53,837 bases of DNA, taken from Deltaproteobacteria bacterium RIFCSPHIGHO2_02_FULL_43_33. Lineage in GTDB: Bacteria; Desulfobacterota; GWC2-55-46; UBA9637. How positions within the stretch are numbered: position 1 is the stretch's first letter; each line of letters starts with the position of its first letter. Below, piece after piece: positions 17,587 through 26,465 of this stretch. Below the pieces are notes generated by a model. That model saw only the letters and a list, made by a program, of their open reading frames with translations, did not search any database and was not told where the DNA came from. The DNA lies in assembly GCA_001798165.1 (NCBI GenBank), contig MGRL01000118.1:1-53837 (forward strand), read 5' to 3'. A program made the translations under genes and the position numbers.

Positions 17587-18480
17587 ATGAATTATCTTAA
17601 GTGGCTTTTATATTTCTTTTCTGAGGCCTTTCAAACCATACGGAATAATCTTGTAACAACAAGTGTGACAATAACGACTATTGCAATCTCTCTGGCTGTT
17701 TGTGGGTTATTTGCCGGTATTTTTATAAACCTTAACAACATACTTGGCAGCATGGGTAGCCAGATTCAAGTTGTAGCCTATATGAAAGATGGGTTATCCA
17801 ATGATGCGATATTGAATATCAAAAGAGATATCGCCGCTATGCCGGAGGTGGATGACTTAGAATATATTTCTAAAGAAAGGGCTTTTTCTATTTTTAAGAA
17901 TGATGTAAAGGGGCAAAAAGGCATACTGGAAGGTCTGGACGCAAGTCCTTTTCCAGCCTCACTTGATATTAAGGTAAAAAAGGCATACAGAAATCCAGCA
18001 GGTATAAACGGCCTTGTGTCAAAACTAAAGATTGTTCATGGCATTGAGGATGTTCAATATGGTAGAGAGTGGGTGGATAAACTTTTTGCATTTGTAAGAT
18101 TTATAGAGATGTTTGCTCTCGTAATAGGCAGCTTTATTCTTTTGGCTACTATATTTATTGTGTCAAACACTATAAGGCTTGCAATATATGCCAGACGAGA
18201 GGAGATAGAAATTATGGGTCTTCTTGGTGCAACAAATATATTTATAAAAACCCCATTTCTTATAGAAGGTATTATTGAAGGTTTTTTAGGCGCAATTATT
18301 GCTGTTGGCATACTCTATCTTACCAGTCTCATATTGGTGATGAAAACACCCCCGCTTTTTGTATCGGCGATCTCTATGCCGTTTTCTATCTCATATTTTT
18401 CTTTAGGATTTATTGTTGTTGGGATTACACTTGGTTTATTAGGAAGCAGTATTGCCCTTAGGAAGTTTGTTAAGAACTAA
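17587..18480 (+). CDS. ftsX: Cell-division permease-like protein FtsX
   Basis: Membrane partner of FtsE, 297 residues. The N-terminal cytoplasmic tail is followed by a first helix (TTIAISLAVCGLFAGIFINL, about 30-49), then a periplasmic loop with the ECD motif region QIQVVAYMKDGLSNDAI and SKERAF. Three C-terminal helices follow, including the FtsX-domain sequence ARREEIEIMGLLGAT. ATG 17587 follows the end of ftsE closely. rnpB on the opposite strand converges with it. Confidence 0.93.
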   Translation: MNYLKWLLYFFSEAFQTIRNNLVTTSVTITTIAISLAVCGLFAGIFINLNNILGSMGSQIQVVAYMKDGLSNDAILNIKRDIAAMPEVDDLEYISKERAFSIFKNDVKGQKGILEGLDASPFPASLDIKVKKAYRNPAGINGLVSKLKIVHGIEDVQYGREWVDKLFAFVRFIEMFALVIGSFILLATIFIVSNTIRLAIYARREEIEIMGLLGATNIFIKTPFLIEGIIEGFLGAIIAVGILYLTSLILVMKTPPLFVSAISMPFSISYFSLGFIVVGITLGLLGSSIALRKFVKN

Positions 18481-18701
18481 TCTATCTGTTTCATCTTTTG
18501 GTTTCTGCCTGAAAAAATCGCTGAAGTGAGATTGTAAGCCGGATTCTGTCTCCCGATGGGGCGATAGCCATTCATCTGGGATGCTGATTACTCAGCACCT
18601 CAAGCAACCAACCCGAAGACACGGACGGGCCGTCCTTAAATGTCTTCCTATTTGGTCTTGCTCCGGGAGGGGGTTACCTAGCCTCTGATGTCACCATCAG
18701 A

Positions 18702-18732
<31 letters not shown>

Positions 18733-18735
18733 TTA

Positions 18736-18759
18736 CCCCTATGTAACGTAACATCGGGG
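18736..18759. repeat. Palindrome within rnpB, copy 1
   Basis: Arms cccctatgtaac/gtaacatcgggg with one mismatch. Confidence 0.7.
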
Positions 18760-18788
18760 CGGTTTGTTTTCTGTGGCCCTTATCCCTA

Positions 18789-18807
18789 CCCCGATATGAT
18801 ATCGGGG
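18789..18807. repeat. Palindrome within rnpB, copy 2
   Basis: Perfect ccccgatat/atatcgggg arms around a single base. Confidence 0.75.
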
Positions 18808-18857
18808 CGGTCGCTGTTAGCGACCTCCCTGCCCTGTGGAGTCCGGACTTTCCTCCA

Positions 18858-18876
18858 CCCCGACATAACATCGGGG
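18858..18876. repeat. Palindrome within rnpB, copy 3
   Basis: Arms ccccga/tcgggg around cataaca, directly beside the conserved 5' core. Confidence 0.7.
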
Positions 18877-18909
18877 CAGCGGCTATCTTGTCTCACTTCA
18901 GCGAACCAG

Positions 18910-19464
18910 CTAAGCAGGGCAAATCATGGTGTCTATCCCCTGATTTGCCAGCCTGTCTGCTTCACTATTCTTTTCCCTGTTTATATGAATAATATCATAT
19001 CCATCAAAATGCATCAACAGAGCCATGGACTCTTTATAAAGAGGTTTCAATCCTTCGCTCTTTATTTTATATTCTCCTTTTATTTGCTTTACCATAAGTT
19101 CCGAATCTGCAAAGACTTTGATTGTTGAGACACCCATTGTCTTTGCCTCTTTTAAGGCAGTAATAAGGGCTTGGTATTCCGCAACATTATTTGTAGTCTT
19201 GCCAAGATACTTTCCTATTCTCCTTAAAACTTTTCCATCCTCTGATAAAATAAGCACCCCGATTCCTGCATGGCCTGGGTTTCCTCTTGCTGCACCATCT
19301 ACATAGATAGTGACTACTTCTCTTTTTTTAAATGTATCAGCAAACTGGAGAAGGAGAGATTGTATATCTTCCTTTGGTATTTCTGGAAAACGTTTCATTG
19401 TCTTCGCAATGTCAAAGGTTTCCGCCAATGTTTTTAAAATTTTATATTTAAGGTCGTCTTTCAC
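18910..19464 (-). CDS. RNase H-fold protein (RNase HI-like)
   Basis: A 184-residue protein. The first 50 residues form a helical extension, followed by a complete RNase H domain with metal-binding acids Asp56 (YVDGAARGNPG), Glu96 (NNVAEYQAL), Asp120 (VFADSELM) and Asp170 (EKNSEADRLAN). Likely removes RNA from RNA:DNA hybrids. The sequence is of the 'reverse-transcriptase-like' RNase HI group (NNVAEYxAL), common in non-enteric bacteria. It is transcribed between the zinc-ribbon gene and rnpB, a conserved neighbourhood in several phyla. Confidence 0.9.
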   Translation of the reverse strand: MKDDLKYKILKTLAETFDIAKTMKRFPEIPKEDIQSLLLQFADTFKKREVVTIYVDGAARGNPGHAGIGVLILSEDGKVLRRIGKYLGKTTNNVAEYQALITALKEAKTMGVSTIKVFADSELMVKQIKGEYKIKSEGLKPLYKESMALLMHFDGYDIIHINREKNSEADRLANQGIDTMICPA

Positions 19465-19499
19465 TATTCAGTAGATAGAGCAGACAGATTGTTGTTTGT

Positions 19500-20222
19500 T
19501 TAGGAATTAGAAACCTTAGAGTGCCAATAAAGGATGCGATGACAGTGGGGGCAAAAAATGAGGTCAGAAGAACCTTTTTGTAATTGTATGTATGCCTGGG
19601 GAGGTATATTCATATAACAGCCCTGACAAGTGCCGTCTTCTACAGATACAATGGCTATGCCCTGCCTCTTTTGTTTTATTGTTTCGTATCGTTTTAAGAG
19701 GGAAGGAGGGATATCCTTAATAATTGCCGCCTTTTCCTCAGTTTTTTCTTTGAGGCCTTTCCCCCATTCCTCCTTATTTGTTATAATGGCCGTGTTTTTT
19801 CCTTCAAGCTCGGTTTTTTTATTCTGTAGCCTATCATCTGCTTCTTTTATAAGGCCTTTCTTTTCATCTACCTTTTCAATAAGTTTGCTGCGCTCTCCTT
19901 CTTTTGTCTGTTTTTCTTTTTTTGCTGTATTGAGCTCTTTTGTAGCTGCATTGAATTCTTTATCATTCTTTATATTTTTAAGTCTGTCCTCATTCTTTTT
20001 TATCCTCTCTGTGCACGAAAAGATTTCGTCATCCAATGTTTGCATTAATTTTTCTAATTCATCAAGCTCAACCTTTAATGTTGCTATCTTGGTTTCATGC
20101 TCTTTAATCTCTTCCAAAAGCCTTGCTATATCTGTATTATACTGTTTCTCTTCTTCCTCTATTATGCCTATTTGAATATCTATTGCCTGAACTTTCTCAA
20201 GCAGTAATAGTTGATTTTTCAA
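19500..20222 (-). CDS. Zinc-ribbon coiled-coil protein (CdsZ/C4-type family)
   Basis: A 240-residue protein: a long Lys/Glu-rich antiparallel coiled coil (about 1-175) and a C-terminal zinc ribbon with CQGC and CPHC pairs at about 204-226 (RING_7-type). Family members occur widely beside RNase H and rnpB genes. In Chlamydia the relative CdsZ assists type III secretion, but in free-living bacteria the role is unclear. The start is ATG at 20222. A CAU tRNA lies 24 bases upstream on the same strand and may share its transcript. Confidence 0.85.
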   Translation of the reverse strand: MKNQLLLLEKVQAIDIQIGIIEEEEKQYNTDIARLLEEIKEHETKIATLKVELDELEKLMQTLDDEIFSCTERIKKNEDRLKNIKNDKEFNAATKELNTAKKEKQTKEGERSKLIEKVDEKKGLIKEADDRLQNKKTELEGKNTAIITNKEEWGKGLKEKTEEKAAIIKDIPPSLLKRYETIKQKRQGIAIVSVEDGTCQGCYMNIPPQAYIQLQKGSSDLIFCPHCHRILYWHSKVSNS

Positions 20223-20245
20223 AGAGTTCCCCTTGGATAGTTATT

Positions 20246-20321
20246 TGGTGGGCCCACCTGGACTCGAACCAGGGACCGACCGGTTATGAGCCGGTGGCTC
20301 TTCCAACTGAGCTATGGGCCC
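20246..20321 (-). tRNA. tRNA with CAU anticodon (elongator Met or lysidine-modified Ile2)
   Basis: On the minus strand GGGCCCA pairs with TGGGCCC, and the CCGG stem region encloses CTCATAA, anticodon CAT. CCA is encoded. Elongator Met and Ile2 cannot be separated with confidence by eye. Confidence 0.9.
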
Positions 20322-20363
20322 TTCTGAATTTTTAAACATTAATATTAGAGAAAACTAATTTAT

Positions 20364-20393
20364 TTGTCAAGGATTTGTATTGTGTGCTATAAT
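20364..20393 (+). promoter_or_regulatory. Promoter of mtgA (near-leaderless)
   Basis: TTGTCA 20364-20369, 18-bp spacer, TATAAT 20388-20393 with an extended TGn. GTG 20402 lies about eight bases beyond the -10 element. Confidence 0.7.
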
Positions 20394-20401
20394 CCGCAAC
20401 C

Positions 20402-21151
20402 GTGTTGAGAAAGATTTTTATTTCAATAGCAGTGGTTATGGCCGCAGCCGCCGTCTGGTTTGGATTATGGATTCAAAGACTTCCTGATATAGAAGATTTG
20501 AACAAACCTGACCCTGGCTTCTCTATAAAGATCAAAGATGTCAGAGGGAAGACAAAAGATTGGGCCATAGGTGTTAAAAATTATTCCTGGGTTTCTTTGA
20601 CCCAAATCTCTCCATATCTTATTGATGCGGTAGTTGCCAGTGAAGATGATGCATTTTTTCAGCATGAAGGCTTTAATCTTGATGAGATAAAGGATGCCAT
20701 TAAAACTGACATAAAAAAGAAGAGATTCGCAAGAGGCGCTTCCACAATTACCATGCAGCTTGCAAGAAATCTTTATCTGAGCAAAGAGAAAACGCTTACA
20801 AGAAAACTCAAAGAGGCATATCTTACCTATCGTCTCGAGAAAGTTTTGACAAAGAAGAGAATATTGGAATTGTACCTGAACATGGTAGAATGGGGGCCTG
20901 GTATTTATGGCATTGGCGAGGCGTCTGAATATTACTTTGGCAAAAGTCCGTTAGAATTGAATCTGAAAGAGGCAACACTTCTGGCAGTAATCCTGCCTAA
21001 TCCTCGTTATTATAATCCTTATATCAGAATGGCGAGTGTGGAGAAGAGACAAAATTATCTCCTTGAGAGGATGCTGGCAGAGCATGATATTCAGGAAATA
21101 GAGTATGAGTTGACTGTAGCCGAACCTGTTGAGTTGAGAGAAAAATTATAA
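20402..21151 (+). CDS. mtgA: Monofunctional peptidoglycan glycosyltransferase (GT51)
   Basis: Polymerises lipid II into glycan strands at the outer face of the inner membrane. 249 residues: one N-terminal helix (about 4-23) then the GT51 domain with EDDAFFQHEG (catalytic Glu81), RGASTITMQLARNLYL, RKLKEAYLTYRLEKVLTKKRI and ELYLNMVEWGPGIYGI. No transpeptidase domain. The start is GTG 20402, almost at the predicted transcription start. The next gene begins four bases after the stop. Confidence 0.93.
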   Translation: MLRKIFISIAVVMAAAAVWFGLWIQRLPDIEDLNKPDPGFSIKIKDVRGKTKDWAIGVKNYSWVSLTQISPYLIDAVVASEDDAFFQHEGFNLDEIKDAIKTDIKKKRFARGASTITMQLARNLYLSKEKTLTRKLKEAYLTYRLEKVLTKKRILELYLNMVEWGPGIYGIGEASEYYFGKSPLELNLKEATLLAVILPNPRYYNPYIRMASVEKRQNYLLERMLAEHDIQEIEYELTVAEPVELREKL

Positions 21152-21155
21152 CATC

Positions 21156-21710
21156 ATGTTAGATTGGAATGCTAAATATACTATCGGAGCGTATGCCTCT
21201 TCAAAGAACCCCAGCAGATTGCTTATAGAATTATTTCCTCTCTTACCAAGGGGAAGGGCATTGGATATAGCCTGCGGCGAGGGGAGAAATGCCATTTTTC
21301 TTGCAAAGAACGGCTATAATGTGGACGCAATAGACATATCTGACATAGCAATAGAAAGAGGAAAGAAGACAGCAGAAAAGGATGGAATAAAAACAAACTT
21401 TATTCAGGCTGATATTGAAAACTATCAGATACCAGCGGAAACCTATGACCTTATAGTCAATTTCAATTATCTTCAAAGAACACTTATTCCTGCGATAAAA
21501 AACGGATTAAAAAAAAATGGAGTTGTGCTATTTGAAACCTTCACTTTAGAGCAGCAGGCTATATGGCCGCCAAAAAATCCTGAATTTTTACTTAAACCGA
21601 ATGAACTCCTGAAACTATTTGGTGATCTCCACATATTCTACTATAGAGAAGGTATCTTTGAAGAGGAAAGGAGAAAAGCTGTAGCATCTTTAGCAGGGGG
21701 GAAAATATGA
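21156..21710 (+). CDS. Class I SAM-dependent methyltransferase (TehB-like)
   Basis: 184 residues. Motif I ALDIACGEGRNAIFLA (about 36-51), an acidic end of strand 2 (VDAIDISD), and motif IV-like YDLIVNFNYLQ. TehB-type members methylate small anions such as tellurite or thiols, but this cannot be decided from sequence. The 3' end overlaps the next gene by four bases, indicating translational coupling with the outer-membrane protein. Confidence 0.8.
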   Translation: MLDWNAKYTIGAYASSKNPSRLLIELFPLLPRGRALDIACGEGRNAIFLAKNGYNVDAIDISDIAIERGKKTAEKDGIKTNFIQADIENYQIPAETYDLIVNFNYLQRTLIPAIKNGLKKNGVVLFETFTLEQQAIWPPKNPEFLLKPNELLKLFGDLHIFYYREGIFEEERRKAVASLAGGKI

Positions 21711-22687
21711 AAAAGAGACTTATATTTTCAATTATGGGCATTACCATTCTTCTTGCAGCAACCGTATCTTTTTCAGATGACAACTTGCATAGTTATTCCT
21801 ATAAGAGAGCCGACAGTGTATCGCTTTTTATTGGTGAAAAGACATGGCAAAGCACTGGTGACGATGAGTGGAACATTGCCGGAACCAAATCAGGCGGGCC
21901 TCCTAATATCCTTTCTGAACTTGAATTTCTCGGACTTGAAAGCACAGTCTATGAGATATACGGCGGCATACGAGAAGGCCGCGGCGCTATAACCGCTGGA
22001 TATGGTTTTGGGTCTATGCATGGCGGTATCTATAGGGACAGTGATTATCTGAAAGATAACCGTCAGGGACTTTTTTCTTTAAGTACAGGCGATGCTGGCG
22101 GCAAAGGCTGGAATGACCTATATTATTGGAATATAGATTACCACTACCGCCTGCTTACCAATGAGCCGGAAGAATACTACAATGAGAGATATCTTGATAT
22201 GCTTATAGGATACCAAGAGTGGCATGAGAAAGTTACTATGACCAATGGCGTTCAGAAGTTTGGAGGCGCTTTAGGGCCTTTTGCAGGTCTGAATTCAAAA
22301 TATGAATTCATGTGGAAGAGTTATCGTATTGGTCTGGAAGGGGGCTTACCGATATTTAACGGCTTCTCATTAAAGGGAAGCGCGCTGTTTATTCCTTATA
22401 ATGAGTATGAAGGAAAAGGCATATGGAATCTCCGCACCGATTTTAGGCAAGACCCAAGCTTTGAACACAAGGCGAGCGGAGGACGCGGCGCGCAACTGGA
22501 GGCCTCTGTTTTATATTACCTGTATTCCAAACTTACTATAGATTTGGGCTATAGATACTGGTATATAAAGTCAGGAAAAGGCGATGATACAACATATTTC
22601 TCAAATGGCGCTGTTTCTGTAACTCAATTTAATGAAGCGGTAAGCGAAAGACAGGGGGCTTTTATGAATATTAACTATATATTTTAA
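21707..22687 (+). CDS. Outer-membrane beta-barrel protein, unknown function
   Basis: 326 residues. The signal peptide MKKRLIFSIMGITILLAATVSFS is followed by a mature protein rich in alternating aromatic/polar strands (YEIYGGIREGRGAITAGYGF; YRIGLEGGLPIF). It ends in Phe (NINYIF), as Bam substrates do. The size and strand spacing suggest about ten to twelve strands. It resembles no well-known porin family strongly. Translation start ATG 21707 overlaps the methyltransferase. Confidence 0.7.
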   Translation: MKKRLIFSIMGITILLAATVSFSDDNLHSYSYKRADSVSLFIGEKTWQSTGDDEWNIAGTKSGGPPNILSELEFLGLESTVYEIYGGIREGRGAITAGYGFGSMHGGIYRDSDYLKDNRQGLFSLSTGDAGGKGWNDLYYWNIDYHYRLLTNEPEEYYNERYLDMLIGYQEWHEKVTMTNGVQKFGGALGPFAGLNSKYEFMWKSYRIGLEGGLPIFNGFSLKGSALFIPYNEYEGKGIWNLRTDFRQDPSFEHKASGGRGAQLEASVLYYLYSKLTIDLGYRYWYIKSGKGDDTTYFSNGAVSVTQFNEAVSERQGAFMNINYIF

Positions 22688-22717
22688 AGGTTCTATATTT
22701 TATAAAATTTGAATGAA

Positions 22718-23047
22718 TCACCACTTTTTAAATATGAAAAAGACAGCCCCAATCATCATTGAGAATCCGACAAGGTAATTCCATTTCAACTCTTCCTTAA
22801 GATAAATGATAGAGAATGCACAAAATACGACCAATGTAATAACTTCCTGAATTGTCTTCAACTGGGCAGCAGAGAACTGGTAATGCCCTATGCGGTTGGC
22901 AGGCACCTGGAAGCAATATTCCGCAAAGGCAATAAACCAGCTTATCAGAATGACCTTGAACAGAGGGGACTGTTTATACTTCAGATGGCCATACCATGCA
23001 ATGGTCATAAATACATTGGATATGGTTAAAAGAATAATTGTTTTCAT
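22718..23047 (-). CDS. DUF486 (DMT-like) membrane protein
   Basis: 109 residues, four hydrophobic helices, with the family signature WYGHLKYK (18-25) and the central AEYCFQVPANRIG and KTIQEVITLVVF segments. DUF486 is a half-size relative of drug/metabolite transporters; the substrate is unknown. Divergently oriented to waaF with about 100 bases between them. Confidence 0.88.
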   Translation of the reverse strand: MKTIILLTISNVFMTIAWYGHLKYKQSPLFKVILISWFIAFAEYCFQVPANRIGHYQFSAAQLKTIQEVITLVVFCAFSIIYLKEELKWNYLVGFSMMIGAVFFIFKKW

Positions 23048-23114
23048 ATAAATAGCTCTCTCCTATGAAAGAGTAAGATATAAAATTTATTTTAAAATAG
23101 CATACCACACATGA

Positions 23115-23120
23115 TATAAT
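23115..23120 (+). promoter_or_regulatory. -10 element upstream of waaF
   Basis: TATAAT 23115-23120, about 27 bases before GTG 23147; no strong -35 is evident. It would start the large envelope-glycan operon. Confidence 0.4.
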
Positions 23121-23146
23121 TTCTAAAATAAACTTTTTACGAGAGA

Positions 23147-24226
23147 GTGTATTTGGCAGTGAGGACAGATGGTTCAAATAGCATAAGGAGTATCCTTGTT
23201 AGAGCGCCGAACTGGATTGGCGATGCAGTGCTTTGCCTTCCTGCAATAGAGGCTCTCCAATCAGCTTACCCGCAGTCTGAGATAACTGTTCTTGCCAAGC
23301 CTTGGGTCGGCCCTGTTTTCTTGAATAATCCGTTTGTAAAGGGGATTATTTATTACGATTCATTGGAAAAACACGGCGGCATTATTGGGAAATGGAGATT
23401 AATTAAGGATATTAGAGGGTGTCATTTTGATATGGCTGTGCTTTTTCAGAATGCGTTTGAGGCTGCCCTTATAATATTTTTAGCAGGAATACCGCAAAGA
23501 ATTGGTTATTCCATGGATTTGAGGGGGGTTTTTCTTACGCAGCCAATAAAATTGACTCCAGACATAAAGAGGACCCATCAGGTTTTTTATTATTTAAATA
23601 TTATGACTGCAGGGTCTGGCGATAGGGGCCAGTGGACAGGAGATAAAATCAGACCAAAATTATATTTAACTGATAAAGAAAAGGAATATGCTAAAAGGAT
23701 TCTTAAGAGCAAGGGTGTTGCTGAAAACAATATTATTATTGGTGTAGCGCCTGGGGCAAGTTATGGGCCTGCCAAGAGATGGATGACAGACAGGTTTAGA
23801 GAAGTGGCTAAAAGATTTATTCGTAATTATGGGGCAAAGATTATTGTATTTGGGGGGAAGGATGACAGTGGTATCTGCAAAAGTGTTTTGAATGACAGTG
23901 AGGGTTTGAATTTGGCAGGAAAGATTGACCTAAGAGAAAGCATCGCCCTCATGCATAAATGTAATTTGTTTATAACCAATGACAGTGGACCTATGCATAT
24001 TGCAGCGGCGCTCGGAATACCAACTGTTGCAATTTTTGGTTCTACGGATCCGAGCCTTACTGGTTCTATTGGTGATAAGGTTGTAGTTATAAAAAAAGGT
24101 ATTGAGTGCAGCCCGTGTTTTGAAAGAGTGTGTAAATACGGGCACTATAATTGTTTTAAAATGATTGCAGTGGATGATGTATACGAGGCATCAATAAGGC
24201 TTATTAAGGAATTTGCAAATGCATAA
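23147..24226 (+). CDS. waaF: Lipopolysaccharide heptosyltransferase II-type (GT9)
   Basis: Transfers heptose from ADP-heptose to the inner core. 359 residues with the family start ILVRAPNWIGDAVLCLPAIEAL (about 15-36; the motif WIGDAV is diagnostic), GVAPGASYGPAKRWM, and the acceptor loop TNDSGPMHIAAALGIPTVAIFG (HIAAALG). A CSPCFERVCKYGHYNC cysteine motif is near the C-terminus. The tract GSGDRGQWTGDK at about 161-172 is repeat-like and non-conserved. GTG 23147 is the probable start. gmhB overlaps its stop. Confidence 0.92.
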   Translation: MYLAVRTDGSNSIRSILVRAPNWIGDAVLCLPAIEALQSAYPQSEITVLAKPWVGPVFLNNPFVKGIIYYDSLEKHGGIIGKWRLIKDIRGCHFDMAVLFQNAFEAALIIFLAGIPQRIGYSMDLRGVFLTQPIKLTPDIKRTHQVFYYLNIMTAGSGDRGQWTGDKIRPKLYLTDKEKEYAKRILKSKGVAENNIIIGVAPGASYGPAKRWMTDRFREVAKRFIRNYGAKIIVFGGKDDSGICKSVLNDSEGLNLAGKIDLRESIALMHKCNLFITNDSGPMHIAAALGIPTVAIFGSTDPSLTGSIGDKVVVIKKGIECSPCFERVCKYGHYNCFKMIAVDDVYEASIRLIKEFANA

Positions 24227-24764
24227 AAAGGTTGCAGTTTTTCTTGACAGGGATGGAACAATCAACGAAGATACAGGTTATCTTGATTCACAAGAGAAAC
24301 TGGTTATTATTGCTGGTGTATCTTCTGCGATAAAAAGACTCAATTCAAAAGGGTTTAAGGTCGTTGTTATAACAAATCAATCAGGTGTTGCCAGAGGGTA
24401 TTTTTCAAGAGATGCATTAGATGCCATAAATAAAAGGCTTGAGGATATTCTTAAAAAAGATGACGCCCACCTTGACGGCATATATTACTGTCCGCATCAC
24501 CCTGATGATAATTGCGAGTGCAGAAAGCCCAAGACAGGGATGCTTGAAAAGGCAAAAAAAGATTTGCATATAAACTTGGAACAATCTTATGTTGTGGGCG
24601 ACAAGGTTTCTGATGTTGAGATTGCACGTAAGATTGGGGGGAAGGGCATACTTGTTCTTACCGGCATGGGAAAGGATGAGGAAAAGAGGCTTATTCACAA
24701 ACCGTCTTATATTGCCAACAATCTAAAGGATGCTGTTGAATGGATAATTAAAGACAGGCAATAG
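24219..24764 (+). CDS. gmhB: D-glycero-D-manno-heptose-1,7-bisphosphate 7-phosphatase
   Basis: HAD-family phosphatase in ADP-heptose synthesis. 181 residues; FLDRDGTINEDTGY carries the catalytic DxD, ITNQSGVARG is motif II, the zinc-binding CPHHPDDNCECRKPK is typical of GmhB, and VVGDKVSDVEIA is motif III/IV. ATG 24219 with AAGGA eight bases upstream is preferred over TTG 24213. It overlaps waaF by eight bases. Confidence 0.94.
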   Translation: MHKKVAVFLDRDGTINEDTGYLDSQEKLVIIAGVSSAIKRLNSKGFKVVVITNQSGVARGYFSRDALDAINKRLEDILKKDDAHLDGIYYCPHHPDDNCECRKPKTGMLEKAKKDLHINLEQSYVVGDKVSDVEIARKIGGKGILVLTGMGKDEEKRLIHKPSYIANNLKDAVEWIIKDRQ

Positions 24765-24828
24765 GTGATAGGCTATGGGTTTTTGCCCAGTACCTATAGC
24801 CCATAGCCTATAACCTATAACCTTTATT
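24751..24828. repeat. Degenerate-repeat hairpin between gmhB and waaC
   Basis: The gcaataggtgataggctatggg arm is complemented by cctatagcccatagcctataacctataacc. It ends just before ATG 24832. Confidence 0.85.
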
Positions 24829-24831
24829 TTT

Positions 24832-25881
24832 ATGAAAATCCTTATTATAAAACTTTCATCCATTGGTGATGTTATCCATACCCTGCCCTGCCTCTATGCC
24901 CTAAGAAGCGCGTATCCATCTGCAAAGATAGACTGGATTGTGGAAGAAGAGGCGAGCAATATTCTTGTTAGCCATCCTTTTTTGAATGAGGTGTTTGTAA
25001 TTAAAAAGCGCGGCTGGTTTAAAGATTTTAAAAAGACATACAATATCGCTAAAAGTATCAAGGCATTAGATTACGACATGGTTCTTGATTTCCAGGGTCT
25101 TTTAAAGAGCGGGGTATGGGTATTTTTGTCCAATGGGAAGAGGCGAATAGGTTTTGATAAATCCGGAGAATTGAGCTATCTTTTTTTAAATGAAAAACTC
25201 CCTCCCTATAATCCTGACAAACACGCTGTTGACAGGTATTTAGATATAGCGTCGTATCTTGGCCTTAAACATGAAAAGGTTCGTTTCCCAATCTTTGTCT
25301 CAGAGAGTGAAAAAAAGAAGATTTCTGGATTGCTGAAAACAAACGGCATATGGGAAGGGACTCCGTTTATAGTTATAAATCCTATGGCGAGGTGGGAGAC
25401 CAAGCTATGGGACATTAGAAAATTTGCCGATTTGTGTAATGAGATAATGGACAGGTTTTCTTGTAAGGTGGTTATTGTAAGCGCATCATCTGGAAAGGAA
25501 ATTCAAGAGATTGCATTCTTGACGGATAACAGGATAATAGATTTGGCAGGCAAAACTACTTTAAAAGAGCTTTCTTACTTAATGAGTCTTTCAAAGATGG
25601 TTATTACCGTTGATTCCGGACCGATGCATATTGCCGCTGCAATGGGTGTTCCGGTTATCGCCATATTCGGGCCAACTGCGCCATGGAGGACAGGGCCTTA
25701 TGGCGAAGGACATACTGTAATCAGGAAAGAGCTGCCTTGCAGCCCATGTTTTTCCAAGGTTTGTAAAGATAAGGGCTTGATATGTATGAAAAGTATAGAA
25801 GTAAAGGATGTATTGAAGGCAGTGGAGGCAGGGTTGAAAAAGACTAAGGGAGGCGGTGGTGGATTATATTCTACAACTTGA
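24832..25881 (+). CDS. waaC: Lipopolysaccharide heptosyltransferase I-type (GT9)
   Basis: Adds the first heptose to Kdo. 349 residues beginning KILIIKLSSIGDVIHTLPCLYALR, the WaaC-type N-terminus (SIGDVIHTLP). FQGLLKSGVW is a WaaC hallmark. The C-terminal donor site VDSGPMHIAAAMGVP is followed by CSPCFSKVC. Repeat DNA ends at the start codon, leaving no clear ribosome binding site. Its 3' end overlaps the PAP2 gene by 26 bases and encodes a low-complexity KKTKGGGGG tail. Confidence 0.92.
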   Translation: MKILIIKLSSIGDVIHTLPCLYALRSAYPSAKIDWIVEEEASNILVSHPFLNEVFVIKKRGWFKDFKKTYNIAKSIKALDYDMVLDFQGLLKSGVWVFLSNGKRRIGFDKSGELSYLFLNEKLPPYNPDKHAVDRYLDIASYLGLKHEKVRFPIFVSESEKKKISGLLKTNGIWEGTPFIVINPMARWETKLWDIRKFADLCNEIMDRFSCKVVIVSASSGKEIQEIAFLTDNRIIDLAGKTTLKELSYLMSLSKMVITVDSGPMHIAAAMGVPVIAIFGPTAPWRTGPYGEGHTVIRKELPCSPCFSKVCKDKGLICMKSIEVKDVLKAVEAGLKKTKGGGGGLYSTT

Positions 25882-26434
25882 TAAAAGCCTTTTTTATATC
25901 TTAAATACAAAGTATACCAACTATTTCCTGGATTTTTTAATGCCATTTATAACTACAAAGGCAAACTTTGTAGGTTTGATACTCTTTAGCTGGGTCATAA
26001 TCTTTATCCTTGGTAAGTGGAAAGACAGAAGAACATTAATAATTGTGGTGCTCGCAGTTTTAATGAGCGATTTTGTAGCAGATGTCCTTAAGCATCTTGT
26101 TTATAGGGTTCGGCCATGCAATGCGCTTTATGACATCCGCCTCTTGGTTGGTTGCACCTCATCCTTTTCTTTTCCTTCAGGACATGCTACCAATGCCTTT
26201 GCTGTAGCAGTCTATCTGTCATATGCCTACAGAAGATATTCTCCAGCCTTCTTATTATTCGCAGTCCTTATTGCGTATTCCAGGATATATGTTGGGGTCC
26301 ATTATCCATTAGATGTTTTAGGAGGAGCGTTTGCTGGAAGTATAGGCGCTATTTTTATCATAGAGATAGATAAAAAATATATCCCAGTTGTTGTTTCGTG
26401 GCTCCATAAGAGATATGCCGGTATGCGGTCTTAG
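25856..26434 (+). CDS. PAP2-family membrane phosphatase
   Basis: 192 residues with five to six helices and the complete three-part phosphatase motif: KHLVYRVRP (about 83-91), SFPSGHATN (about 110-118) and SRIYVGVHYPLD (about 145-156). Likely removes phosphate from undecaprenyl pyrophosphate or lipid A-type lipids at the periplasmic face. GTG 25856 with AAGGGAGG upstream; it overlaps waaC. Near a GT39 transferase, a role in lipid A or core modification is plausible (inference). Confidence 0.9.
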   Translation: MVDYILQLDKSLFYILNTKYTNYFLDFLMPFITTKANFVGLILFSWVIIFILGKWKDRRTLIIVVLAVLMSDFVADVLKHLVYRVRPCNALYDIRLLVGCTSSFSFPSGHATNAFAVAVYLSYAYRRYSPAFLLFAVLIAYSRIYVGVHYPLDVLGGAFAGSIGAIFIIEIDKKYIPVVVSWLHKRYAGMRS

Positions 26435-26465
26435 CGTCTTTGCTGATGAGCACAATGAGTTATAA

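Noticed and set aside
19630-20175. 181-residue plus-strand ORF opposite the zinc-ribbon gene
   Set aside because: Ser/Phe-rich translation is the reverse of a Lys/Glu-rich coiled coil; no independent support.
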